Positions 41,836 to 49,306 of a DNA stretch of 64,000 nucleotides are shown here, in pieces. The stretch's first letter is position 1. Each line of letters starts with the position of its first letter. The position numbers and the translations under genes were made by a program. Source of the stretch: an uncultured Clostridia bacterium (lineage in GTDB: Bacteria; Bacillota; Clostridia; Christensenellales; Borkfalkiaceae); the NCBI GenBank assembly GCA_934247935.1, contig CAKQKE010000002.1:1-64000 (forward strand), written 5' to 3'. The notes beneath the pieces are model-generated. The model saw nothing but the letters and a program-made list of their open reading frames with translations, was not told the origin of the DNA and made no database searches.

Positions 41836-42780
41836 TTAAACGTCCTCTTTGTCTTTATAATCGAATTTAAAAATCAAACTTTGAGCATAATCGCCGAATT
41901 TGCTTCCGAACAAGTTGAGTCCGCCTTGATTTTTACTGTCGGGCTTGTTGCCTATCCTGAAAGTGAAATATTCGCCCTCGGTAATTTTTAAATTTTTAAG
42001 TTTAACGCCCGAAACGCCCTTTTCATTTAAATACACGTTGTTGTTGTCTATCATTAAACTTACGAGTTTTCCGAATTGAGTCGAATAGTCCGGCCACCAA
42101 TGAGGATTTAATCTGCCCCTTCTCATGCCGTAATCGCCCTCGCTTAAATAAGTGCAAAGTTCTACGTCGTTTATCCAGAACGTGATGTCCGACTTCCAAT
42201 CGTTCTGATAATTGGGGGCTTCGGAACAAATTTCAAAACTTACGTTGACGTCCACAAGGTCCTTGTCCTTGATGAAATAATTGGGTACTCTGAATTCGAG
42301 ATAGCCCTTTGAAAACCAGACGATTTGCGCCTTAAACCTTTCGGGTTCGTAAAACACCGACGGGAAATCGTCTACAGATAAAGTCGATTTTTCCGACGCC
42401 ATTCCGCACGGGGGCGCAACTTTTGCCTCGAAAAACGAACCGACGGGCACCTCTATAGTATGCGATTTTATTTCGCTTTCATAAGAAACTTCGTCGTAAA
42501 GATTTATCAGAATTTTATCTAGGTTTCTCGAAACTATTTTCGTGTTGCCCTTCGAGGCTTGTTTTGCGGTGACAAGCACCAGGTCTACGTCTTTAAGTAC
42601 TTTTACGTTGAACGCCGCTGTCGATACGGGTATGTTGAGTTTTTCCGCAATTTCCACTATGCTGTAACTCGAAGTGTTGAGCAATAACAAAATCTTTCTC
42701 CTGATTTTTGAAGAAAGTGCCATGCCGAGACTTTCCAACTTTTCGTCTTCGACGTCGATTTTTAAGATTTCTCTTCCCAT
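41836..42780 (-). CDS. ArsR-type regulator with a beta-rich C-terminal sensor domain
   Basis: A 314-residue putative transcription factor. Residues about 17-85 form a winged helix of the ArsR type (SSKIRRKILLLLNTSSYSIVEIAEKLNIPVSTAAFNVKVL, here split as helix-turn-helix around IVEIAEKL and AAFNVKVL). The remaining 220 residues look like a beta-sandwich (VGSFFEAKVAPPCG, YLEFRVPNYFI, DITFWINDVEL, WWPDYSTQFGKLVSLMI) unlike metal-sensing ArsR proteins, which are about 100 residues. Placed at the head of a GH43/ABC locus, it probably senses a sugar or glycan fragment. It has a strong promoter with a 14-bp palindrome near the transcription start, suggesting autoregulation. Confidence 0.8.
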   Translation of the reverse strand: MGREILKIDVEDEKLESLGMALSSKIRRKILLLLNTSSYSIVEIAEKLNIPVSTAAFNVKVLKDVDLVLVTAKQASKGNTKIVSRNLDKILINLYDEVSYESEIKSHTIEVPVGSFFEAKVAPPCGMASEKSTLSVDDFPSVFYEPERFKAQIVWFSKGYLEFRVPNYFIKDKDLVDVNVSFEICSEAPNYQNDWKSDITFWINDVELCTYLSEGDYGMRRGRLNPHWWPDYSTQFGKLVSLMIDNNNVYLNEKGVSGVKLKNLKITEGEYFTFRIGNKPDSKNQGGLNLFGSKFGDYAQSLIFKFDYKDKEDV

Positions 42781-42909
42781 TTTGTCCTCCGTTTGCTACA
42801 ACTCAATGCTGAAACTGCTTTTCGTAAGTTTAATCGCTCTGCTTTTTGCATCATTAAAACGAGCAAAAGCAACGAATAGAAATATAATTTCTATGCGATT
42901 TTTATTCCC

Positions 42910-42923
42910 GGCGAATATTCGCC
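42910..42923. promoter_or_regulatory. Perfect 14-bp palindrome downstream of the regulator promoter
   Basis: GGCGAATATTCGCC lies about 15 bp downstream of the -10 of the ArsR-type regulator promoter, a classic repressor position. It is the best candidate site for autoregulation. Confidence 0.5.
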
Positions 42924-42937
42924 CCATCCCAAGATAA

Positions 42938-42966
42938 ATTATAGCAATTAATATTTTGTTATGCAA
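42938..42966 (-). promoter_or_regulatory. Sigma-A promoter of the ArsR-type regulator
   Basis: On the minus strand TTGCAT (42966-42961), a 17-bp spacer, and a perfect TATAAT (42943-42938). Confidence 0.7.
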
Positions 42967-43000
42967 TACCCAATTTGAAAAATTTTTAAAATTCTTTTAT

Positions 43001-43204
43001 TTGTACAACTTTATTTGTAATTCAAACGCTTTTTCGCCCAATTATCCGATTTTAAAGGCTTCGGCAAATATATTTTGCAAATTTTTCATAGTCGGCGGCA
43101 AATTACAACTTTTGTTGTTAAATTTAGCATAACTTGTTTTTTATATATCGATTATACCCTATTTTCAGGATAAAATCAATATGTAATTTACAATTTTGTT
43201 GTAA
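43001..43204. repeat. Three related inverted-repeat motifs
   Basis: TTGTACAACTTTATTTGTAA (43001-43020), TTACAACTTTTGTTGTTAA (43103-43121) and TTACAATTTTGTTGTAA (43188-43204) share an ACAA-TTTT-TTGT core; a possible half-site TTAGTTGTA lies at 43214-43222. They are candidate operators in the gap between the regulator and ung. Confidence 0.5.
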
Positions 43205-43341
43205 AAACGCAAAATTAGTTGTATTTTTAACGCGGTTTTTGTTTTTTTGAAAATTTTATTATTTTACGACTTTCAATTTTATTCGTTTTTCAATTAAAAT
43301 ATATATTTTCCGTCGACTTTCAACTATTTTCAGTTCGATAA

Positions 43342-43370
43342 TTGCAATTTTATATATAATAATGTATAAT
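43342..43370 (+). promoter_or_regulatory. ung sigma-A promoter
   Basis: TTGCAA (43342-43347), a 17-bp spacer, and TATAAT (43365-43370), 32 bp before the ATG. Confidence 0.75.
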
Positions 43371-43402
43371 AGTATCGATACAAACGATTCGAGGTGCTTT
43401 TT

Positions 43403-44077
43403 ATGATAAAACTCGGCGGCGGCTGGGACGAAAAACTCGCCGATATATTCAGCGACGAAAACTATTTGCAAATAAGAGAATTTTTAAAGGACGAATATTC
43501 TCATCACGTGATTTACCCGTCGATGTACGACATTTTCAACGCCTTTAAATTTACCCCCTACGACAAATTGAAAGCGGTTATTTTGGGTCAGGACCCCTAC
43601 CATGAAGAAGGTCAGGCACACGGACTTAGTTTTTCGGTAAACAAAGGAATAAAAATCCCGCCTTCGCTTGTCAATATATATAAGGAATTATACGACGATT
43701 TGGGCATACCCCCACATGAGGACGGCTATCTGAAAAAGTGGGCAGAACAAGGAGTGCTTCTTTTAAACACCGTGCTTACTGTGCGCCAAGGTCTCGCAAA
43801 CTCCCACAAGGGCAAAGGCTGGGAATGGTTTACCGACAGCGTGATTAAAGTTGTAAACGAAAAAGAAACACCCGTCGTTTTTATACTTTGGGGAGCAAAC
43901 GCACGCAGCAAAAAGTCACTTATCGACACGAGCAAACATTATGTTATTGAGAGCGCGCACCCCAGTCCGCTCTCTTGCTACAACGGCTTTTTCGGCAGCA
44001 AACCTTTCAGCAAAACAAACAACTTTTTAATAAGCCGCGGCATCGAACCCATCGACTGGGATTTATCTGAACGTTAA
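43403..44077 (+). CDS. ung: Uracil-DNA glycosylase
   Basis: A 224-residue family 1 uracil-DNA glycosylase, which removes uracil from DNA to start base-excision repair. The catalytic water-activating motif GQDPYH (Asp64), the aromatic-rich LSFSV strand and the HPSPLS motif near the C-terminus are intact. The ATG at 43403 follows GAGGTGCTTTTT; an in-frame GTG nine bases earlier overlaps the ribosome site and is less likely. It is a single gene on the plus strand. Confidence 0.97.
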   Translation: MIKLGGGWDEKLADIFSDENYLQIREFLKDEYSHHVIYPSMYDIFNAFKFTPYDKLKAVILGQDPYHEEGQAHGLSFSVNKGIKIPPSLVNIYKELYDDLGIPPHEDGYLKKWAEQGVLLLNTVLTVRQGLANSHKGKGWEWFTDSVIKVVNEKETPVVFILWGANARSKKSLIDTSKHYVIESAHPSPLSCYNGFFGSKPFSKTNNFLISRGIEPIDWDLSER

Positions 44078-44273
44078 CTTTGATTTAATTAAATATCAAT
44101 GCGCGTTTTATATTATGTAACTTACCATTTCAGGTAAAAATTTGTCGTTTTTACACAATACGTATGACGTAAAACTTACAATGCGGCTTTAATTTGCTTA
44201 CCTTGCACTACAACAATAAACACAATAATACGGCACTCTGCCATACTCATTTCAGTATGAAAAATTTACGCTA

Positions 44274-44311
44274 AAAAAGCCAACTCCACGCAAATTCGGG
44301 ATTGGCTTTTT
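44274..44311 (+). terminator. Likely ung terminator
   Basis: AAAAAGCCAA pairs with TTGGCTTTTT across an 18-base loop and ends in a T run, 197 bp after the ung stop codon. Confidence 0.55.
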
Positions 44312-44348
44312 GTTTAAATAAAAAAACTCCTTGTTAAACACGGGGTTT

Positions 44349-44379
44349 AAAAAAAGTCGCCCCAAGGGACGACTTTTTT
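44349..44379 (-). terminator. hydCBA terminator
   Basis: AAAGTCG-C-CCC pairs with GGG-A-CGACTTT around AA, with T runs on both strands. On the minus strand it lies 16 bp after the hydA stop codon. Confidence 0.8.
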
Positions 44380-44394
44380 ATATGTTTATTTAAA

Positions 44395-46158
44395 TTAGTT
44401 GAATCTTTCTTTTTCCGTATAAGTGGTGTGGAGAAGTTCGTGAGAGGTGTGACCGCAAGGTTCGCCGAGGAATTCTGCGTACAATGCCTTGATTTGCGGA
44501 TTGTTGTGAGATTGACGAAGAGTTTGCTTTTCGTCTTCACTGTAAAGCGCGTCTGCTCTCTTTTGCTTGAACGTATCCAGAATATCGAGATCTTCGTTGG
44601 GAAGGAAGCAAGGTTTAACGTACGGTTGTCCGCCACCCGCAACGCAGCCGCCGGGGCAACCCATGATTTCGATAAATTGATATTTGCTGTTTCCTTCTCT
44701 GATTTGGTCGAGAAGCACTTTTGCGTTTTTCATGCCCGATGCGACGGCGATGTTGATTTCCATACCGTTGATATTGAGCGTAGCCTCTTTAATACCCTCG
44801 AAGCCTCTGACCGATTCAAACTTAATCGCCTCGTGTTCTTTACCCGTAAGGAAGTAATATGCAGACCTTAAAGCAGCCTCCATAACGCCGCCCGTTACGC
44901 CGAAGATTACGCCTGCGCCTGTATAATCGCCGATGATATCCATATCGAATTGTTCGTCGGGAAGCCTGTTGAAGTTGATACCGCTACGTTTGATGAGTTT
45001 TGCAAGTTCCCTTGTAGTGAGTACGCAATCGACGTCTTTAAGACCGTCGTGAGAAAGTTCGGGTCTTTCCTTTTCGTATTTTTTAGCGGTACAGGGCATA
45101 ATCGATACTACGTACATATCTTCGGGATTTACGCCGATCTTTTTAGCATAAAAATGTTTAAGAATCGAGCCTTGCATTTCGTGAGGAGATTTGCAGGTTG
45201 ACAAGTTGTCCAAAAGGTCTCCGTAATAATATTCGGCATAGTTTACCCAACCCGGAGAACAAGAAGTTATCATGGGAAGAGTTCCGCCGTTTTTAACTCT
45301 TTGCAAAAGTTCGGTAGCCTCTTCCATAATGGTGAGGTCCGCACCGAAGTTTGTGTCGAATACTTTTTTGAAACCGAGTCTCTTGAGAGCGGCAACCATT
45401 TTGCCCGTTACGGCAGTGCCGATTTTAAGACCGAACTCTTCGCCGAGCGCAGCCCTTACCGCGGGAGCGGTTTGAACTACCACGTACTTGCCCGCTTTGA
45501 ATGCTGCGTCAAGTCTGTCGATTTCGGATTTTTCCATTAATGCGCCCGTGGGACATACCGATACGCATTGTCCGCACATGATACAGGGAGAATCGATGAA
45601 GTTGCGATTTTGAGCAGGAGCGACAATCGTCCTGAAACCTCTGTTTTCAAATCCCAATATGCCGTTGCCGTGAGCGTTTTTGCATCTTTCGACGCAGCGT
45701 CCGCAAAGAATACACTTTGAAGTGTCTCTCACAATGGACGGACCTACTTCGTCAAGCGTAGTTGCGGATTTAGAACCTTCATACATACCCATTCTTGCGC
45801 CGGTGATTTCGGCTACGTGTTGAAGTTCGCATTGACCGTTTTTATCGCATTGTTGGCAGTGAACGTTGTGGTTGGAGAGTAAAAGTTCTACCGAGGCGCG
45901 ACGCGCAGCGGTTGCTTTGGGAGAAGAAATGGTAATTTCCATTCCTTCGTTTACGGGATATACGCAAGAAGCGACAAGACCTCTCGCTCCCGTTGCCTCT
46001 ACGAGACACACACGGCACGAGCCTCTGTTGCACTCGCCGTGATTATAAGCACACAAAGAAGGAATTTCGTATCCGCACTCTTTTGCCGCTTCCAATATAG
46101 TCAATCCCTCGTCTACCTGATAAGGAATACCTTCTATTTTAATATTGATTTTAGACAT
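44395..46158 (-). CDS. hydA: [FeFe]-hydrogenase catalytic subunit HydA
   Basis: A 587-residue hydrogen-producing subunit. In order: an N-terminal [2Fe-2S] domain (CAYNHGECNRGSCRVC), a His/Cys [4Fe-4S] site (HNVHCQQCDKNGQCELQ), two ferredoxin [4Fe-4S] sites (CILCGRCVERC, CIMCGQCVSVCP), and the H-cluster domain with L1 TSCSPGW, L2 MPCTAKKYE and L3 EIMGCPGGCVAGGGQP. L1 has Ser where many enzymes have a second Cys; I recall the same variant in multi-subunit NAD-linked enzymes. With HydB and HydC it should form a soluble hydrogenase that couples ferredoxin and NADH to H2. It follows hydB by 15 bp with ribosome site TAGGAGGAAATCGAA. Confidence 0.95.
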   Translation of the reverse strand: MSKINIKIEGIPYQVDEGLTILEAAKECGYEIPSLCAYNHGECNRGSCRVCLVEATGARGLVASCVYPVNEGMEITISSPKATAARRASVELLLSNHNVHCQQCDKNGQCELQHVAEITGARMGMYEGSKSATTLDEVGPSIVRDTSKCILCGRCVERCKNAHGNGILGFENRGFRTIVAPAQNRNFIDSPCIMCGQCVSVCPTGALMEKSEIDRLDAAFKAGKYVVVQTAPAVRAALGEEFGLKIGTAVTGKMVAALKRLGFKKVFDTNFGADLTIMEEATELLQRVKNGGTLPMITSCSPGWVNYAEYYYGDLLDNLSTCKSPHEMQGSILKHFYAKKIGVNPEDMYVVSIMPCTAKKYEKERPELSHDGLKDVDCVLTTRELAKLIKRSGINFNRLPDEQFDMDIIGDYTGAGVIFGVTGGVMEAALRSAYYFLTGKEHEAIKFESVRGFEGIKEATLNINGMEINIAVASGMKNAKVLLDQIREGNSKYQFIEIMGCPGGCVAGGGQPYVKPCFLPNEDLDILDTFKQKRADALYSEDEKQTLRQSHNNPQIKALYAEFLGEPCGHTSHELLHTTYTEKERFN

Positions 46159-46173
46159 TTCGATTTCCTCCTA

Positions 46174-48057
46174 TTAGTTTTTGCTTATAGCGCCGAATTT
46201 ACAGTTGGATATACATACGCCGCACTTGATACACTTGTCGCTGTCGATAGTAAGCGAAGGAAGTTTGTGTCCGGGAGCAACGTAAGTAGTCTTCGTGATT
46301 GCGCTGACGGGACAATTTCTTGCGCAAAGTCCGCAACCGATACATTTATCCTGATCGATAACGTACTTCATGAGGTTTTTACATACCTTTGCAGGGCAAG
46401 TCTTGTCTACAACGTGAGCGACATATTCGTCTCTGAAGTGTGCCAATGTGGAAAGTACGGGGTTTGGCGCGGTTTGACCGAGCGCGCAAAGAGAATTCGC
46501 CTTGATTGTCTGAGCGAGTTCTTCAAGTTCCGCTATATCGTCCAAAGTGCCCTTTCCCTGAGTGATTTTAGTCAATATTTCAAGCATTCTCTTCGTGCCG
46601 ATACGACAGGGAGAACACTTGCCGCACGATTCGTCGCAAATGAATTCCATATAGAATTTAGCAACGTCGACCATACAGTTGTCTTCGTCCATTACGATCG
46701 CTCCGCCGGAACCCATCATCGAACCTCTTGCAACCAAACTGTCGAAGTCGATTGACGTGTCGAGGTCTTCTGCCGTAAGACAGCCGCCGGAAGGTCCGCC
46801 CGTCTGAATAGCCTTGAATTGCTTGTTGCCCGGGATACCGCCGCCGATATCATAAATAAGTTCTCTTAAAGTTGTACCCATGGGTACTTCTACAAGACCT
46901 ACGTTGTTTACTTTTCCGCCGAGAGCGAAAACTTTCGTTCCTTTGGATTTTTCAGTACCGTATTTAGCGAATTCAGCCGCTCCGTTGCGGAGAATATAAG
47001 GTACGCAAGCAAGAGTTTCTACGTTGTTTACGATTGTCGGACATTGCCACAAACCTTTTACCGCAGGGAAAGGCGGTCTGGGTCTGGGCATACCTCTTTT
47101 ACCTTCGATAGAATTTAAAAGAGCCGTTTCTTCGCCGCAGACGAATGCGCCCGCACCGAGTCTGATATGTACTCTGAAATTAAAGCCCGTACCAAGAATG
47201 TTGTCGCCGATAAGACCCATTTCTTCCGCTTGCTTAATAGCAACCTGAAGTCTGTGAACAGCGATGGGATATTCTGCACGAACGTAGAAATAACCGTTTT
47301 GCGCACCGATTGCATAACCGGCGATCATCATACCTTCGATTACGCTCAGGGGGTTACCTTCAAGAATCGAACGGTCCATGAATGCACCGGGGTCGCCCTC
47401 GTCGCCGTTACATACGACGTACTTTTCTCCTTCGGGCTGATTATAAGCAAATTGCCATTTTCTTCCCGTGGGGAAACCGCCGCCGCCTCTGCCGCGAAGT
47501 CCGGAATCGAGCACTTCTTTGATTACGTCCGCTCTGTCCATTTTAAGTGCTTTTTCAAGACCTTGGAACGCGCCTACGCCGAAAGCCTCGTTGATGTCTT
47601 CGGGGTTGATTTTGCCGCAGCCGTACAAAGCGATACGTACTTGCTTTTTATAGAACGTGATGTCGTCTTGCTTGGTTACTTTGTCTTTTGTTGTCGGGTC
47701 TACGTATAAAAGTCTTTCGACAACCTCGCCGTTTTTGATGTCTTTTTCAAAAATTTCGTCCACGTCGGCAACTTTAACAAGTCTGTATAAAGTGTCTTCA
47801 GGATAAATCTTTACGAAAGGTCCTTGCGAACAGAATCCGAAACAACCCGCTTGGTTAACGCTTACTTTTTCTTCGAGACCTTCGCTTGAAATAAGTTCTC
47901 TGAATCTCTTTAAAATTTCGTCCGAATTGGAAGAAAGGCAGCCTGTACCGCCACACAATATAATTGCTCTCTTGCCGTCGGTTGCCTCAAACTTTTTATC
48001 GAGGCATGCTGCGCAAGAAGTCGTTTTTTCGTTTAATTGTTTAAAATTCTTAATCAT
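46174..48057 (-). CDS. hydB: Hydrogenase diaphorase subunit HydB (NuoF-like)
   Basis: Starting at 48057 gives 627 residues; the ribosome site GGAGGTGTAAG lies in the last codons of hydC. An N-terminal thioredoxin-like [2Fe-2S] domain (about 15-115) is followed by the NuoF-like NADH/FMN domain (GLRGRGGGGFPTGRKW, NGDEGDPGAF), an SLBB segment, the C-terminal NuoF [4Fe-4S] motif SCGKCSPCRIGT, and an extra two-cluster ferredoxin tail (CIGCGLCARNCP, CIKCGVCISNC). This architecture is that of HydB in electron-bifurcating hydrogenases, which oxidise NADH and reduced ferredoxin together. Bifurcation itself is inferred from family knowledge. Confidence 0.96.
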   Translation of the reverse strand: MIKNFKQLNEKTTSCAACLDKKFEATDGKRAIILCGGTGCLSSNSDEILKRFRELISSEGLEEKVSVNQAGCFGFCSQGPFVKIYPEDTLYRLVKVADVDEIFEKDIKNGEVVERLLYVDPTTKDKVTKQDDITFYKKQVRIALYGCGKINPEDINEAFGVGAFQGLEKALKMDRADVIKEVLDSGLRGRGGGGFPTGRKWQFAYNQPEGEKYVVCNGDEGDPGAFMDRSILEGNPLSVIEGMMIAGYAIGAQNGYFYVRAEYPIAVHRLQVAIKQAEEMGLIGDNILGTGFNFRVHIRLGAGAFVCGEETALLNSIEGKRGMPRPRPPFPAVKGLWQCPTIVNNVETLACVPYILRNGAAEFAKYGTEKSKGTKVFALGGKVNNVGLVEVPMGTTLRELIYDIGGGIPGNKQFKAIQTGGPSGGCLTAEDLDTSIDFDSLVARGSMMGSGGAIVMDEDNCMVDVAKFYMEFICDESCGKCSPCRIGTKRMLEILTKITQGKGTLDDIAELEELAQTIKANSLCALGQTAPNPVLSTLAHFRDEYVAHVVDKTCPAKVCKNLMKYVIDQDKCIGCGLCARNCPVSAITKTTYVAPGHKLPSLTIDSDKCIKCGVCISNCKFGAISKN

Positions 48058-48058
48058 C

Positions 48059-48541
48059 TTACACCTCCGCATTACGGTATTCGTCGATTACGCCTTGTAC
48101 GTCGCCGACTTTCATCTTTGGATAAACTTTACCGTTGATCGTAACGGCGGGAGCGATACCGCACGCGCCTATGCAACGAAGGGCGTCCAACGTAAACATT
48201 CCGTCCGAAGTCGTTTGTCCCGGAGCAATACCGAGTATTTCGGAAAATTTATCGATAATTTGTTGCGCGCCTTTTACGTAGCACGCAGTACCCAGACAAC
48301 AACCGATAACGTATTTCCCCTTCGGCGTCAATGAGAAGAAGGAATAAAAAGTAACAACGCCGTATATTTCCGCAACGGAAATACCCGTTCTTTGCGATAC
48401 AAGTTCTTGCACTTCAAGAGGAATATAACCGTATTCCTTTTGAATATCGCTCAAAATCATCATCAGAGGCGTCTTTTCATTGGTGTACCTGTCAATAATG
48501 GAGTTAATTTGCTTAACCGCATTCTCGTTTAAATGAGCCAT
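48059..48541 (-). CDS. hydC: Hydrogenase subunit HydC (NuoE-like)
   Basis: A 160-residue NuoE-like subunit with the thioredoxin fold [2Fe-2S] ligand set in CCLGTACYVKG and CIGACGIAP. It links the flavin subunit to the rest of the hydrogenase. It is the first gene of the operon, one base from hydB, with a strong ribosome site (AAGGAGGGCTAAT) and a consensus promoter at 48614-48642. Confidence 0.96.
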   Translation of the reverse strand: MAHLNENAVKQINSIIDRYTNEKTPLMMILSDIQKEYGYIPLEVQELVSQRTGISVAEIYGVVTFYSFFSLTPKGKYVIGCCLGTACYVKGAQQIIDKFSEILGIAPGQTTSDGMFTLDALRCIGACGIAPAVTINGKVYPKMKVGDVQGVIDEYRNAEV

Positions 48542-48613
48542 ATTAGCCCTCCTTACAAAATATCCGTTTATACATGCCGATGCCTAAACGATTAAGTCAT
48601 CATGCCAATCATT

Positions 48614-48642
48614 ATTATACAATAAAAAAAATAATATGTCAA
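48614..48642 (-). promoter_or_regulatory. Consensus sigma-A promoter of hydCBA
   Basis: On the minus strand a perfect TTGACA (48642-48637), exactly 17 bp, and a perfect TATAAT (48619-48614), about 75 bp before hydC. No Rex-type repeat (TTGTTAA-N4-TTAACAA) overlaps it. Confidence 0.85.
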
Positions 48643-48981
48643 TAATTATATAATGATATAATTTAATTGTATAACGGAAAATTTTAGTAATTTGGCGGGA
48701 AATTATAGTATTTTGCGGTATATCCTACCAATTTGGTGGGATTTTTGATTGTTTCAGGATTATTTGAATTGTCGTTTATGTCGTGTTTTGTGTGGCTGCT
48801 TTAATTTTTACCTGCATAACTCACACCCACATACTTCTTATTTCCGATATGTTTTACTTTGTCTTTTACATAGTATTTTGCGTTGTATTTTGTATGGTCG
48901 TTTACATAATTATTTGCGGCAACGTATAGTTTCCTGCGGCAAAATTTGCATAGACGGTTAAAATAAAATTTACGGCAAAAT

Positions 48982-49016
48982 AAAAGCCGGGCGGTTTTAC
49001 ATTGAACGCTTGGCTT
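48982..49016 (-). terminator. Possible terminator of the downstream ATPase gene
   Basis: AAAAGCC pairs with GGCTTTT, with a further GCG/CGC pairing inside, and TTTTATTTTG follows on the minus strand. It lies 290 bp past the ATPase stop, and the stem pairs better when read on the plus strand. Confidence 0.35.
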
Positions 49017-49306
49017 TTACAATTATAATTTAATTTTTGTTTTAGACGTTTTGTGTTGAAATTTGCTTGAATTTCAATATTTTGTCTTCTTTATTTTCTT
49101 TATCTTTTTTATCTTCTATATATTCGTTCTATATCTTCGGCGCGGAATATATAAGCAAAATACTGCCATCGTCAAGGTAATCATAAAGTAAGCATAAAAG
49201 GCTGCTCTTTTGCTTTTTATTTGATATTATTTAATCGACAATTTATGCAAAACTTCACAGCAAATTACTCGTTTTACTCGATACGTATTGCGCAATACTC
49301 ACAAAA

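Larger units (their letters stand above)
42781..43402. other. Regulatory intergenic region between the ArsR-type gene and ung
   Basis: A 622-bp AT-rich gap between divergent genes. It holds the regulator promoter (42938-42966), a palindrome near its start site (42910-42923), three related ACAA...TTGT motifs (43001-43204), and the ung promoter (43342-43370). No open frame worth calling is present. Confidence 0.65.
44078..44394. other. Intergenic region between convergent ung and hydA
   Basis: A 317-bp convergent gap with two terminators (44274-44311 and 44349-44379) and a small hairpin CATACT-CATTTC-AGTATG (44242-44259). No gene is visible. Confidence 0.6.
48542..49306. other. Long intergenic region upstream of hydCBA
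   Basis: A 765-bp gap. It holds the hyd promoter, a hairpin CCTACCAA-TTTGGTGGG with ATTTTT after it (48724-48746), a 12-bp stem hairpin AAAAGCC...GGCTTTT (48982-49016) that may end the ATPase message, a hairpin with arms TTGAAATT/AATTTCAA (49055-49076), and one copy of a 14-bp motif whose inverse lies beyond the ATPase gene (49279-49292). Between 48750 and 48960 the sequence is T-rich and shows no gene I can support. Confidence 0.5.

Noticed and set aside
48724..48746. Terminator hairpin on the plus strand upstream of hydCBA
   Set aside because: The hairpin and T run are real, but no plus-strand gene precedes it, so I did not call it a terminator.
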